A stretch of 64,000 nt of DNA from positions 1-64,000 of the forward strand of contig OZ037771.1 in the NCBI GenBank assembly GCA_964035545.1, in the 5' to 3' direction. Position numbers and translations under genes: made by a program. Shown here piece by piece: positions 14,110 to 28,330 of the stretch. Within the stretch, counting starts at the first letter, position 1, and every line of letters starts with the position of its first letter. Under the pieces are notes generated by a model that saw only the letters and a list, made by a program, of their open reading frames with translations, was not told the origin of the DNA and searched no databases. Source of the stretch: Bugula neritina. Taxonomy: Eukaryota; Bryozoa; Gymnolaemata; Cheilostomatida; Bugulidae.

Positions 14110-17100
14110 AATATGATTGTTTTGTATTTTTCCATTTCCCATTTTTTTTGTTTTTTCTACTGCTGTTGTAATAAATGAGATTTATTTAGAATTTTATGTT
14201 TATTTCATTGTTTTTCATCATATGCAACACCACATAATTATAGACTACTTTATTATTACAGTAACTGGTGTGATGGTCACATGGTCAGCTACTAGACAAC
14301 CAACCAATTGGGTGTAAAGTTGGACAAATTCATTCTAGATTATTCTTGGCATGTGTCAGCTGTAAGAGCTATATGGAGGTAATACTTATTAAGTATAACA
14401 TGTCTCCTTGATGAAGCTATTTATCTATAGAATTGTTCACAAATTTGCATTTAATCATAATTCAACAAGTTATAAACAGTTTCAAACTTTTCATCAAGTT
14501 GTATTTTCAAGAATTACAAATAAAAGTTGCACTGAAGCTAAACCGATATAATAATTTACTTCTCTGTAAGTCGATATGACTTGAATGTTTTATGTGCCTT
14601 AACTTAACCTGATTATACATACATGTGGTTGGTGGTTGATGTTTACTTCTATGTCATAATTATATTATTTTACCCCAATCTGCTGAATATTCCAATTTTG
14701 ACTGACTAGCATTTGGGTGTTAGCTTGGGCTAATTTTGTCAAAGTCTCTCGTACTATGCATTATACAACATACTTATTTTCTATAGTGTATTCTCTAAAA
14801 AAAACATGTTTCATGCTTCAATTAAATTTTAATGTTTTACAGTCACTTTTATTGTGAATGTCTGCCTTGATGTTTTGACTTGTTGGTTTACCATGCAGGT
14901 TTTAGAGCTGTAAATTTATACTGTTTTATATTAAACTCATCAGGTTACTAGATTTCCTACTTATATCACACATCTGTATAATACGAGTAGAGAATTTTAA
15001 TGTTGGTTCAATTATTTAACCAGTTGGAAACTTTATATATAATATATACTCCTATACAGTGTTAGCATAGTGTTGAGGGTTTTCTGAATGCTTGGAATTT
15101 GCTAATAAATTTGTCAATTTGATAGAAAAAATTCTACATGTGATGTTTCTATTGCTTCCTTTTTTCTAGTGTATTTTGAACAAGTTTATTTACTATTTTT
15201 TGTGTTACAGAATGGGCAGAGGAACAGCAACCTGTACTCTTTTTCTCTCTGTGTTATTCTTCCCATCCCTGTAAGCCTCATCTTTATCTGTCCGTGGTAT
15301 GTTTTATTTTAAATCTTTATTTTCTAAAGTTACCTTATCCCAAATTCCTGCTATTTAAAATTGATGTCCATAAAAGTTATTTCATCAGGCATACAGTGAC
15401 AGTGCACACATATTATAGTAAACTTAATGCTATACAGATTGTCTAGTATTTCATGACCATGACCTGCCCCAACACATGTGAACAAGTATTTCAATGTTTA
15501 CCTGCAAACAGTAGTCAGAGTTGGGACTAAGCAAAGGCAAGCGAAACCCTGGCCTTTTGCTGTAGGTCCCTAACCTCATGCTGCTCTCTAGTTGCATTCA
15601 ATAACAGAAATTAGTGATTTAATGGAGTTTTCTTAGCTCACCTGTTTAATTACTTTATGCCTCTTTGTGTTGTGAATTTGTGTTTCTTTTCTTGATGGTT
15701 AATTTAGCATAGTGATTTCTTTTCCTGTTTATTTTGCCCTAAGCCTGATTGATAATGCTGCATAAAGAGGACAAATTTTTAAAAGTATTTGATTGCTACA
15801 TCTCTGTTTTCCTTTCATTATATTCTGAAACTTGAAGCCTCATAGAATCTTAGGCACCAAAATTAGTATTGCTCTTTTTGCTGCATACAGATTGCACTGA
15901 ATTGCTAACACCATTGGAAGTGAGTCATGGGATATAGCGCATGCCCCAATAATCACGTGATCAGTTACAGACGACTGAGCAATGATTGGTTACGGATGAC
16001 TGAGCACGTCTGCTGCACTGTCATTATTATAGTAAGTTGCTCTTCATAGTGAATGGTCGTGCAACTGAAATTGTTTGGTCCTCTTACCAAGGTAACCTTT
16101 ATTTAGCATGTCATTTATTAATTTTTTACCAACATTATCTTTATTTTACTGATTGTTGATCTGTATTTATTCATAGGCTTGGAATTCACATTGAATATTG
16201 TACTTAATTGATAGGCTGCTACCCATTTCTAGTCAATTTGATACTGCAGTCATTTGAGTAAATGCAACTGCAAGGCTTATAATTATAGTTATAATAAATT
16301 TCAATTTAGCTTTGCTTCAAATTGGCTTGACTTTGACGTAACTTTTACCCTGTTCTACTCTGGTCTGTTGAACTGAACTACAAAATCAATACTATAAAGA
16401 ATAATAGTATAATATTAATTGAAATCTAATATTTTAATTTTTTTCTCGCTATAATAACATTCAACTTATGCTGAATGATTTATTTTGTTTTACTTTATTT
16501 CAGTCACATACTCATCATGGTCATAATCATGGTTCGAAATTGAAAAGTTTAAGTGGAATAAATTCAGTTTAAACTGCTGTAACTATAAAAAACAAGTTAT
16601 ATTTCTTCTTCAAAGAAGTGTCTTTCCTGGTTCTGTAGACTATGTTGATTCTATCATGATACAATTTTCAATACTCTAGATTTTAGGACCTATGAGATGT
16701 CTCATATATATCTGTCATCATTTATTCAACAATTTTAAGTTATCGTATGTGTTTTATTTTTTAGAATCACTCCGAGCAGCTCAGATATTCACACATTAGA
16801 GAACATATGGTTTTCACCAGGAAGATAGGACCTAGCCAACTGTGGTCAGTTCTGAGAGCCCCATCTTGGTTATAATTAGGTATTTATTATTTACGATAAT
16901 TTTCTCTGTTTTTAATTTTACCAATTTTAAATGATGTTAGGTAAATCATTATCTTGTACTTCTTGTATTCTAATGTCCATAATTCATGTTTATCTGTTTC
17001 TGTTTGAAGTAGTAAAAATGTTATCTTTTATTCATAATTTTAGTCTTGTTAACTCCAAGTCCTGTGAATTTGTTCAAGTTAATCACTTGTAGTCTTTAGA

Positions 17101-18720
17101 CTAGAATCTCAGCTCGATAGCAAATTAAAATGAAATGTTTTATATATCAAGGTATTTTAGAAAATTTATTGTCTGTTTTGTAGTTGTGTTTAACCACATG
17201 CAGATAGAAGTCACCTTGCCATCAAGACCCGTTTTATATCCATGAGATGCTCACAAGCCGACATGTAGAAGTTGTCTTCTCTCTGTGTTTGATTCAACGA
17301 AACTTTTCATCAGTTCAGGTGTGTGTTTAAATGAATTGCTTACTGCAACATTACTAACTATTCCTTTCATTAAGTTAAAGTTGTCTGTCTAACCTTTACT
17401 ACCAACCCTTGGAATTAGTAAAACTTCCAGTGCTAGACAGTTAGGTAAACTCAGTTGACCTATATCTGCTCCTATTAGCTATGAAATCCACTGTTGATTA
17501 ACACTGCCGTAACACATAGCTGCTTTTCTGTCGTTTTATTTTGTTTTAAAAGTTGTAGCTGTTAATTTCATTCAAAAATTGCCAAACATGTTTCTAATAA
17601 AAGTTAAAACAGCCTATTGTAAAAGCTCTTGTCAGCCTCAGCCCTGAGATGATCGATATGAGAGTGGCAATTTTAGGGCCGTTGTCCACCATTATGCTAC
17701 TTATTGGTGGGAGGTGTGCCTCATATTTTTATATAATTACAGTAGATTGTTGCGTGATAATTTCACTGAGTTTTTTGTCCTTTTTTGCATGTTTTCCCTA
17801 AAGATTTATGATAAAAATTATAAATGAATTCAACAATTTTTATTCGATTATCAACAGAAACTTGATTTAATTGCAGTTTCAATGATGGACACGTTTTATT
17901 CTGTGCAGCTTACTGGCACTGAACACGGTTGTAATTCATGAGCTTAATTTATAGTGTTTTATATGTTTCAACTCAATAAACAAGTTTAAGAACTTTTAAA
18001 AAAATTCTAAAAACAAAAAAAATATTTAAAGCACTCAATGAATTATTTAATGATTGTTTTTATGGCTTCAAAGGTGTGAACTTAGTATTAGATAAAACTT
18101 TTTAAAATAGTTCAAATAATAATAATTTTTAAGAATTTAATTCAAATAAATTTCCTCATGCTATTTAAAACTAAATTGAATAACTTTGGGCTTTCTATTG
18201 TCAATATATTAAGCTACACGTGCATAATTATTAGTGAGTGAGTTTTAAACTTATTTTTAATTTTATATGCATAAAGAATGTGTTTAAAAACTATAGCAAT
18301 AAATAAAATTAAAAATGTACACATAAAATAGAAAAAATAATGAAATAAAAAAAGTGACAAAATTTTCCCTTTTTAACTTATATAAACTCGCAGCGCAGAA
18401 TTCTGCATAATGATGTCCCCATGATTCCCTAAAGTGGCCACTCTCATATAGATCACCTTTGCCCCACCCTAGCTTCGTATAAAGATATCATTTACATATC
18501 TTTGCAACTTTATTTGCTTTAGCTATGTATGTAACCTTCCTGGCTCAAACCCAGTGTTGGTTTGTTTCACTTACAGGTTACTGATTGCTGCTTCATAATA
18601 TTCCTTCTGGATGGTTTGGTATTAGTTGGAGTTGTTTGATCTTTGCTTGACCTGAACTATTTTCAGACTGAGGTGAACTGCATACTACTCTATTTGCAGT
18701 GTGAGGTTAGCCGGTTATTA
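14110..18720 (+). repeat. Subtelomeric repeat unit, copy 1
   Basis: First of three same-strand copies of a unit of about 4.1 kb, offset about 4.07 kb from copy 2. Conserved islands within it look like exons because each is preceded by a pyrimidine-AG and followed by GT: block A 14262-14378, block B from 15211, block C 16765-16879, block D 17184-17318, plus an island at 18530-18715. The AT-rich sequence between islands is less conserved. Block C is open for 36 codons (ending RAPSWL then TAA); block A contains stops in all frames. No block matches a family I recognise, so this may be a decayed gene, a long non-coding transcript or a composite element. Confidence 0.7.
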
Positions 18721-18785
18721 CTTTCGCATGTCCAAGTTTTCAGTTTCAGTCATGCAGCTGGATGTTGCATTTTTGAATTATTAGC

Positions 18786-21700
18786 AAATCAGGGCTAACT
18801 GTGGCATGTACAGCGTAATTTTGTCAAAGTCTCTCGTAGTATGCATTATACAATATACTTATTTTCTATATTCTCTAAAACTGGTGTTTCATGCATCAAC
18901 TAAATTTTATTGTTTTAAAGCTACTTTTATTGTGAATTTCTGTCTTGATTCTTTGAATTGTTGGTTTGCGACGTGGGTTTTAGAGCTGCAAATTTATACT
19001 GTTTCACAAGACTCATTACATTACTAGATTTCCTATTTATATCACACATCTGTATTATATATGAGTAGAAAATTTCGATGTTGGTTCAATCATTTAACCA
19101 CTTAGAAACTTTAGATATAATATATACTTCTACAGAGTTAACATAGTGTTGACTGTTTTCTGAATGCTTGGAATTTACTAGTAAATTTGTCAATTTGATA
19201 AAAAAAATTCTACAGGTGATGTTTCTATTGCTTCCTTTTTTCTATTGTATTTTGAACAAGTTTATTTACTATTTTTTGTGTTACAGAATGGGCAGAGGAA
19301 CAGCAACCTGTACTCTTTTTCTCTGTGTGTTATTCTTCCCATCCCTGTAAGCCTCATCTTTATCTGTCCGTGGTATGTTTTATTTTAAATCTTTATTTTC
19401 TAAAGTTACCTTATCCCAAATTCCTGCTATTTAAAATTGATGTCCATAAAAGTTATTTCATCAGGCATACAGTGACGTTACACACATATTATAGTCAACT
19501 TAATGCTATACAGATTGTCTAGTATTTCATGACCATGACCTGCCCCAACACATGTGAACAAGTAGTTGAAAGTTTACCTGCAACCAGTAGTCAGAGTTGG
19601 GAGTAAGCAAATGCATGCACAGCCCTGACCTCTTTCTTTAGGTCCCTAACCTCATACTAATATCTAGTTGCATTCGATAAGAGAAATTAGTGATTTAATG
19701 GTGAATGGTTAGAAGGATGATGAAGCTCCATAAAAATTCCAAAAGTCAAATCACAAGTTGCAACACTTATTTTCAGCATTTACCTGAATAGCTTCTAGAA
19801 CAAGCAGTTTTTCTAGCTCACCTGTTCAATTTCTGCCAATTTCTGCCCTGTCATTACTAAGTTGCCCTTCAAACTGACTGGTCCAGCAACTGAAACTGTT
19901 TGGTCATCTTACCAAAGTAATCCTTTATTTAGCACGTCATTTAATAATTTTGTACCGTCTTTAGTAAACTGTTTGTTAATCTGTATTCATTCATAGGCTT
20001 AGAATTCAAATTGAATATTTTATTCAATTTATAAGCTGCCACTCATTTTTTGTCAATTTGATTCTGCAGTCATTTGAGTAAATACAACTGCAAGGCATAT
20101 AATGAATTTCAATATAGCTTAGCTTCCAATTAGCTTAATTTCAACACAACTTCTACCCTGTTCTTCTCTGGTCTGTTGAACTGAACTACAAAATCAATAC
20201 TGTGAATAATAGTATAATTGAAATCAAATGTTTTAATTTTTTTCACTACAGCCTTACCAGTATAATAAAGTTTAACTGTTGCCCAATGATTTAATTCGTT
20301 TGACTTTATTTCAGTTACATACTCATCATGGTCATAATCATGGATCGAAATTCAAAAGTTAAAGTGGAATATTCAGTTTAAGCTGCTTCAACTAAAACAA
20401 GTTGTGTTTCTGATTCAAAGAAGTTTCTCTCCTGGTTCTGTAGACTATGCTGATTTTATCATAATAAAAATTTATCACCATGTAAATTTCCAATACTCTA
20501 GATTTTACAGTCTGTAAGTTGTCTCATACATGTCTTGTCATCATTTATTTAACAACTTTAATTCATCGAATGTGTTTATTTTTTAGAATGTCTCCAAGCA
20601 GCTCAGATATTCACACATGATTAGAGAACATATGGTCTACACCAGGAAGATAGGACCTAGCCAACTGTGGTCAGTTCTGAGAGCCCCATCTTGGTTATAA
20701 TTAGGTATTTATTATTTATGATAATTTTGTATGTGTTTTCAATTTTACCAATTTTACAGGATATTAGGAATTAATTATCTTGTACTTTCTGTATTCTTTT
20801 TTATAACTGATGTCCATAATTTATGTTTATCTATTTCATCTTTAATAGTGAAAAAGTAATGTTTTATTTATTATTTTAGTCTTGTTAACTCGACATCTTG
20901 TGACTAGTATCCCAGCTCTGCAAACATTTACTATTAGCAAATTAAAATAAAATGTTTTATATATTAAGGTAGTTTATAATATTTATTGTCTGTTTTGTAG
21001 TTGTGTTTAACCACATGCAGATAGAAGTCACCTTGCTATCAAGACCCGTTTTATATCCATGAGATGCTCACAAGCCAACACGTAGAAGTTGTCTTCTCTC
21101 TGTGTTTCATTCATCAAAACTTTTCATCAGTTCAGGTGTGTGTTTAAATGAATTGCTTACTGCAACAATATTAACTCTTCCTTTCATTAAGTTAAAGTTG
21201 TCTAACCTTTACTACCAACCCTTGGAATTAGTAAAACTTCCAGTGCTAGGCAGTTAGGTAAACTCAGTTGACCTATATCTGCTCCTATTAGCTATGAAAT
21301 CCACTGTTGAATAACACTACCGTAACACATGGCTGTTTTTCTGTTGTTTTATTTTGTTTTAAAAGTTTTAGCTGTTAATTTCATTCAAAAATTGCCAAAC
21401 ATGTTTCTAATAAAAGTTAAAACAGCTCGTTGTAAAAGCTCTTGTCAGCCTCAGCCCTGAGATGATCGATATGAGAGTGGCGATTTTAGGGCGTTGTCCA
21501 CCATTATGCTACTTATCGGTAGGAGGTGTGCCTCATATTACTATATGTTTACAGAGGGTAGTTTCGGATGATTTCACCCAGTTTTTTGCCCTTTGTTACA
21601 TGTTTTCACTAAAGATTTATAATAAAAATTATAAATAAATTGTTTAATTGAACAAATTTTATTTGATTATCAACATAAACTTGATTTAATTACAGTTTCA

Positions 21701-21850
21701 ATGATGGACACTTTTTATTCTGTGCATCTCACTGGCACTGAACATGGTTGTAATTCATGAGCTTAATTTATAGTGTTTTATATGCTTTAGCTCAATGAAC
21801 AAGTTTAAGAACTTTTAAAAAATTTCCAAAAACAAAAACAAATATTTAAA
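18786..21850 (+). repeat. Subtelomeric repeat unit, copy 2
   Basis: Close copy of 14.7-17.8 kb. It keeps block B (19287 on, with MGRGTATC), block C (20587-20704) and block D (21001-21135), but has no block A. Block C carries a 3-base insertion (ATG) relative to copy 1, which keeps the frame. Confidence 0.75.
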
Positions 21851-24800
21851 GCACTTAATTGAGGAAATGCAGCTGCAAGGCTTATATAATAAATCTCAAT
21901 TTAGCTTGGCTTTAAATGGGCTTGATTTCAAGGTAACCTCTACCCTGTTCTCCTCTGGTTTGTTGAACTAAACCACAAAATCAATACTAAGAATAATAAT
22001 GTTAGTAATACTACAAATAGTGAGCTATACATTTTAGCACCCTAGCTGTTATACTGCTTTTAGTTTGATGTAAGGTTTTCTAGCAGTGAGTCAGTGCTCA
22101 TTTTTTTAGTTTATTGAAAGTTTATCCTTTGGGATAATTTTTTGTCTAAGCATAATATTGGTGCTGCTGTACCACTAATTATATAATATGCCAAGCCATT
22201 TTTGCTTGTATCATATTTTATTTTTATTTCAGTGTTTACAGTTTTTTTTCCATTTTTGTTCTATAAATTTTTCATTTTACAGTAGACCTGTCTTCAGCTT
22301 GATTTTATCCGCTTGCCTTAATTAATTGTTATCCACACTGAAGGGATGGTTAATTTATATATTAATATAATGCCGTTTTAATATTTACGGTATTTTGTTG
22401 TGATATATGATCATTAGACATCATTTTTGTGATTCTATATCAAGCCCTCTGCAGGAGTATTAAACTTCGCACAAATATTTACAGTAACATTTTACAATGA
22501 CCTTTCTGTAATAGTGCGGCTGTTGCTTTGCTCACCGCATGTACAAGCTTATGATTTTAATTCATTGATTTGATACTCTGTACTGTATGGCTCATAATTG
22601 AAATCAAATTTTCTTTTCAAAATAGCCATAACTGTGCAATAAATTTTAACTCCTATACCCAATAATTCAATTTGTTTGACTTTATTTCAGTTACATACTC
22701 ATATTATAGTCATAATCATTCCTTGAAATTAAAAAGTGGAATATTCAGTTTACGTTGTTTCAACTGAAAAAGTTTTTGATTCAAAGAAGTGTCTTTCCTG
22801 GTTCTGTAGACTAAGTTGATTTTATCATGATACAAATTTCCCATTCTCTAGATTTCACAGTCTATAATTTGTCTCACACATGTCTGTCATCATTTATTCA
22901 ACAATTTTAATTCATCGAATGTGTTTTGTTTTTTAGAATGTCTCCAAGCAGCTCAGATATTCACACATTAGAGAACATATGGTCTACACCAGGAAGATGT
23001 GACCTAGTCAACTGTGGTCAGTTCTGTGAGCCCCATTTTGGTTATAATTAGGTATTTATTATTTATGATAATTAGCTCTGTGGTTTCAATTTTACTAGTT
23101 TTACACGATGTATTGGAAGAATTATCTTGTGCTTCTTGTATTCTTCTTGATAACTGATGTCCATAATTCATATATATCTATTTCTGTTTGAAGTGGTAGT
23201 AACAATGTTGTGGTTTATTTATTATTTTAGTCTTGTTAACTCCAAGTCTTGTGAATTTGTTCAAGTTAACTACTTGTAGTCAGTAGACTATAGTATCTCA
23301 GCTCTGCAAACATTTACTGTATTAGCAAATTAAAATAAAATGTTTTATATATTAAGGTAGTTTAGAATATTTATTGTCTGTTTTGTAGTTGTGTTTAACC
23401 ACATGCAGATAAAAGTTCCCTTGCTATCAAGACTGGTTTTAAATCCATGAGATGCCATGTAGAAGTTGTCTTCTCTCTGTGTTTGATTCAACAAAAGTTA
23501 TCATCGGTTCAGGTTTGTGTCTAAATGAATTGTTTATTGTAACAATATTTGCTCTTTCCTTGTGTTATGTGCTATTAGGTTTTAGCATTCATAAAGCTAC
23601 TACCAGGGGATAGCTACTCTCATAAATGATGTTAGGTTCAGCTTTTTCTACCTTCCCTTGGACAAAGTATGATTTAGGATAAGCATAACAAGCGTTACTA
23701 CTCAAACACTGAAGCATGTGCTTTTGATAAAAGTTGCAATATAATTGTGTAAGGTGTAGAATATATAACTTTGGGAAGTTGTGCACATAGAATTGTACTA
23801 TAGAGTGGTGATTAAAATGAAACTGTACTGTTCGGCACATAAAATACTGATACTATATGTCCTGTTAGCTATGAAGTCCACTGTTGATTAATTCTACCGT
23901 AACACTTGGCTGTTTTTCTGTCGTTATATTTAGCTTTAAAAGTTTTAGCTGTTTATTTCATTCAAGAATTGCCATATGTGTTTCTAATGAAAGTTAAAAC
24001 AGCCTATTGTAATAGCTCTTGCCAACCTTACCCTAGCTCCATACAAAACTTGACTGAAGAGATGAAAAATCAGCACATGATTGAGAATTTTATTTTAGGA
24101 TTTTACTTTCATGTTAATACAATCATTGTATTCATTGAAAACCATCAATAAGTAATTCATTTGATTTTGGAGCTTGTAAATACTACCAAACCTCATTCCA
24201 TCTAAATGAGCACTCTTCAATCATATAATTTGTTGTTCTGTCAATTTATTGCTGAATGTGTGAAAACCTCGTATTAAAGAATATAAGTTTACATAGTGCT
24301 ATGCTTGCTTGTGGTAAGAAAACGAAGTCAGGCTTTCATTTTAGAATTTTGGTTATGGCTTTTTCAACAAATCATTTTTTAAAATTAATTAAGTGTGACA
24401 CTCTTCTGTACACCTATACATCAATAAAAAATGTGAATTCCCCCCCCCCCTCCCCTGTTGTTCTCCATTTTTACTTTTGTTGCTTTCTTCAATAATGTTT
24501 TATAAAATAAGTTATATTTAGTATTTTATTTCATTGTTTTTCATGATATGCAACACCACATAATTATAGACTGCTTTCTTCTTGCAGTAACTGCTGTGAT
24601 GGTCACATGGTCATCTACTAGACAACCAACCAATTGGGTATAAAGTTGGACAAAGTCATTCTAGATTATTCTTCACATGGGTCAGCTGGATGAGCTATAT
24701 GGAGGTAATTCCTGTTGTTTTTAATATATAGAGATATTTATTGTAGCAGTCTAAAAGAAAGTAGCAATGTAAAAGCCTTTACATCATAAGTTGTAAGCGT

Positions 24801-26000
24801 AGTTGCAAGACGCAAGCTTAAAGATAGATGAGAATACTGGGTTGTTATACCAGTCAAAAAAGTCAGCTATTGTTTAGTAGCTGTAATGAGTGTCGGAAAA
24901 TCGTAATATAGCTTGCATAGCTGTAATAATACATGAAAAGCTATAATGCATTAGGGAAAAGCTTTCCCAACTTATGTAAAGTCCCAACAATTCCTATTAA
25001 GTATAACATGAATCCTTGATTAAACTACTTATAGAATTATTCGGAAATTTTTAATTAATCACAACTTTACCAGTAAACAGTTTCAAACTTTTCATCGAGT
25101 TATATTTTCAAGAATTACAAATAAAATTTGACTAAAGTTGAACTGATATACTATTTTGCTTCTCTATAAGTTGGTATGGCCTGGATGTTTTATGCGGTTT
25201 ATCTTAACCTGATTATACATACCCTCGGTGGTTGATGTCTACTTTTATACCCTAATTATATTATTTTACCCCAATCAGCTGAATATTCCAATTTTAAATT
25301 ACTAGCGAATGGGTTTTACCAGTAGCAGCCAAATTCTGCCAAAGTCTCACATTTAAACTATATGCCTCTGGTACTATGCATTATATACAATGTTCTTATT
25401 CTCTATAGTCTCTAAAACTGGTTATTGATGCTTCAACTAAATTTTGTTGTTTTTAAAGTCACTTTTGTTGTGGATGTTTGTCTTGATAGTTGTTAGTGTG
25501 CCATGCAGGATTTAGAGCTGTAAATACTGCTTCACTTTTCATATAATGTATATTGTTGTATCCTATATTATCATGATGCCGGTTATAAAAAATTTTCACA
25601 GTCTGTCAAAAGGGGGAAATTAATAGTAAATATTCATGAAAGGGGGAATATTAGGGAAAGGTTGGTAACTCCTGTGTTATATATTTCTACTGCACTATAA
25701 GGGAGAAAATATGTTGTCCACGTTATCTATTCTGCATAACCTGTTCGCTGTTGACATTTGGGCATACGTGGTTTTACAGGTACACTGTAAGGCATACAAA
25801 TTGTTTGGGCATTACATGAGCATGGAAAGCTTTTGTTGAATCATTACAGCTTTAATTGTATTAACATAGCTATGTTAGCTACATTATGCTATGTTAGCTA
25901 CAGTATGTTTTCCTCTGTTGTGTTATTTGCTTGTGTGCAGCTATTTTGGCTATTTCAGAAAAAAGCTATTTTCTAGACTGATATAAACCCTGCACTTTCA
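21850..26000 (+). repeat. Subtelomeric repeat unit, copy 3, leading into PSMB7-like exons
   Basis: Third + copy, rearranged: block C (22937-23051) and block D (23389-23512) come first and block A (24588-24704) after them. Block C here has an in-frame TGA after TRKM. At 23.59-23.84 kb there is a segment absent from copies 1 and 2 but present in the inverted copy at 31.41-31.58 kb. From 24.5 kb to the proteasome-like exons at 26.0-26.4 kb this copy is mirrored by 28.5-30.4 kb. Confidence 0.7.
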
Positions 26001-26882
26001 GCTCCCTCTTCATTCAGTCTTTGGAAAGGCACATCTCTCTTCAAGCAACAGGAATTATCTTGAGAGTTGGTTGTTTAAGAAATGCTCATCTTTCATCTAA
26101 AGGTTTTACAGCACCAAAAGGTTACAGTACTGGCACGACTATATGTGGGATAATATATAAGGTAAGTTTCATTTTTCATTTGTTGATGCACATAATTTAT
26201 TTGTTGAAAAATAGTTAATAAATTCAGTTTGAGACAAAGTTGTTTGTGGATTAGGTGTTATTGCTATTATTGTTCAACAATTGTTATGGCCATAATAAAA
26301 ATAGGAAATGTTAGTTGCGAAGTATTGAGTTTACACAAACTTATATCTCTAAACTGTGTTTTAGGATGGAGTTATCCTGGGCATGGATACCAGGGCTACA
26401 GAAGATACTGTTAATAAGCTGGCATGCTGTCTTTAGTCTCTACTTCTTCGAGTGGACCCTACAGGCCCCAAACCCTCCACCATATGCCCTCATGGATCCT
26501 CTGACGTCGCACAATGCAGCACCGTGGGTTCCTGCTCCCTAATTGCTATGGCTGTCTTTGAGAACTGATAGAAACTGAACATGTAGGTACCCGAAATTTG
26601 ATATGTAGCATGTAGAAATCATTCTAGTAACTTTGTTTTGCTGTTCACTTCTCTTTGTTATATTTCTTGTTGTCCTGTTTGCTTTCCTCTTATAGCAGTT
26701 ACCTTTTCTCTTTCCGAACATAGTTTTTGTTCTCCAGTTTGCTTTCCTCTCTATAAAGTCTTGAAACTTTTGTAGTTTGAGCCAGTGAAGAAGCTGCTGT
26801 CGGAATATTTAATGACCTGGGCCCGGGTTCCCACATTGACCTCTGCGTTACACAAAGATTAAACAAACTGAATACAGGAGAG

Positions 26883-27426
26883 GTTAGTGCAGTGTTTACC
26901 AACCTTTTCCATTCTGTTCCCCTTTCTTAATGCACTTCTCTGTTCACTTTACATGTCAAGGCAATTTTTTTCCTTTTTTTTATATATATATGAAGACTAA
27001 GACTAAGACTAAGACTAAGACTAAGACTAAGACTAAGACTAAGACTAAGACTAAGACTAAGACTAAGACTAAGACTAAGACTAAGACTAAGACTAAGACT
27101 AAGACTAAGACTAAGACTAAGACTAAGACTAAGACTAAGACTAAGACTAAGACTAAGACTAAGACTAAGACTAAGACTAAGACTAAGACTAAGACTAAGA
27201 CTAAGACTAAGACTAAGACTAAGACTAAGACTAAGACTAAGACTAAGACTAAGACTAAGACTAAGACTAAGACTAAGACTAAGACTAAGACTAAGACTAA
27301 GACTAAGACTAAGACTAAGACTAAGACTAAGACTAAGACTAAGACTAAGACTAAGACTAAGACTAAGACTAAGACTAAGACTAAGACTAAGACTAAGACT
27401 AAGACTATTTTGATTTTTCTTTGCAG
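26883..27426 (+). other. Late intron of the PSMB7-like copy, housing a hexamer array
   Basis: Runs from donor GAG|GTTAGT to acceptor TTTTTCTTTGCAG. Three quarters of it is the perfect GACTAA array. The acceptor's pyrimidine tract follows the array directly. Confidence 0.6.
26995..27407. repeat. (GACTAA)n hexamer array, about 69 copies
   Basis: 413 bp of perfect GACTAA, which is TTAGTC on the other strand, with no unit variants. It is open in several frames, giving long KTKTKT, LVLVLV and SLSLSL translations that are artefacts of the repeat. Its position is close to the centre of the large inverted repeat. Confidence 0.97.
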
Positions 27427-27519
27427 ACAAGAAGACTGTATCCAAAAAAGAGACATCACTGACAATGGCACCTACCACCATAGAATTTATTGTTACATTT
27501 GTAATCAAGTCAAATAAAA

Positions 27520-28330
27520 TGCATGTAAAAACACCATAAAAGTTCTTGTAATGATACACTAGAATCACAAAAAAATGTTTATTATTGGATAATTTGCATA
27601 CTAGAAATGAATATATCAAAAAACCTGGTGATATCAGTATAGTATTCAGTTTATTGTTGCACAAAAACAGTTAAATTAGTGGTACATAACAATGTAAAAG
27701 AAGAATTGTGAGCTCATGTCAACATATCTCCTGAGACATAAGGCACCTGTGAACACATGTCAGACTTAGCAGTCATGGTACAAGGCACCTGCTTTATCAC
27801 CTTGCAGCTAGGCTCAACGGCTTAATATATTTGTGCTTCACTCCAGCAAATCAAATCTGATTGGCTGACAAATGAAAAGCATCTGCTGAGTTGACACTGC
27901 AGCAGGCAGGGTATCTTGAGGAATAGATTGATATTGGCCAGCGCTTCTTCAAACAGAATAATATATTAAATTATGACAGTCTCCACCAGCTCAGTTGGTG
28001 GGCGTTCCTGCAACAGTAGTTTAAATTTTCATTCTCATGACTATAAGTAGAGTCTGAAGCTTATTTGCCACTGAATTTCATCTTTATTTCTAGGGGACCA
28101 ACCTTTACTAACAGTGAATCCTATTAAACAATGTCAACTATGTAATACATTCATGACCAACTGACAGCAATAAAAAACATAAATACAAGAAATATCTATA
28201 AACTACTAAAAGAACAAAATAGCTACCTTGTGGGTCACTCCTTATGTGTCTATGCCTTATAATAGAATACTGATTACTAATTGTATTTGTCATCTGCTTG
28301 CTATAAATAGCTTAAAATAAAGGCTATTCT
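27520..28330. other. Spacer between the inverted-repeat arms
   Basis: AT-rich and without a coding signal I can support. Around 27985-28015 there is a tRNA A-box-like stretch (AGCTCAGTTGGTGGGCG) with no B box at the right distance, possibly a decayed SINE. Confidence 0.5.

Larger units (their letters stand above)
11091..14110. other. AT-rich subtelomeric stretch without recognisable gene
   Basis: Non-repetitive AT-rich DNA followed by degenerate TAGTA/TTACTA-rich sequence (11.98-12.4 kb). Open frames here are short and low in complexity and resemble no protein I know. It holds a CRE-like 17-mer (11764-11780), an isolated CCCCAAACCCC at about 13253-13263 that matches the telomere unit, and a minisatellite at 13.53-13.83 kb. 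Confidence 0.6.
26009..27462 (+). pseudogene. PSMB7: Proteasome beta-2 (PSMB7-like) gene copy, apparently broken
   Basis: Blocks recognisable as proteasome subunit beta type-7, the trypsin-like catalytic subunit of the 20S core. Exon to 26161 (donor GTAAGT) encodes GFTAPKGYSTGTTICGIIYK, in which TG-TTI is the propeptide cleavage site with the catalytic Thr. The exon from 26365 encodes DGVILGMDTRATEDTV, the next stretch of the family. The middle of the protein, including the region of the catalytic Lys, is missing and a stop follows. At 26453-26557 VDPTGP...CPHGSSD...GSCSLIAMAVFE returns in GC-richer sequence, then a stop. At 26782-26882 SEEAAVGIFNDLGPGSHIDL follows, ending at a GTTAGT donor. 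After an intron holding the GACTAA array, 27427-27462 gives TRRLYPKKRHH and TGA. No good start codon is visible; a TATAAA at 25983 precedes the first block. The lost middle and internal stops suggest a pseudogene. PSMB10 is the alternative paralogue. Confidence 0.72.

Noticed and set aside
26927-27664. Long SLSLSL, KTKTKT and LVLVLV proteins
   Set aside because: Translations of the GACTAA hexamer in different frames, with no start context or conserved flank.
27975-28020. Second tRNA or SINE head (AGCTCAGTTGGTGGGCG)
   Set aside because: No B box at the expected spacing and no target-site duplication visible.
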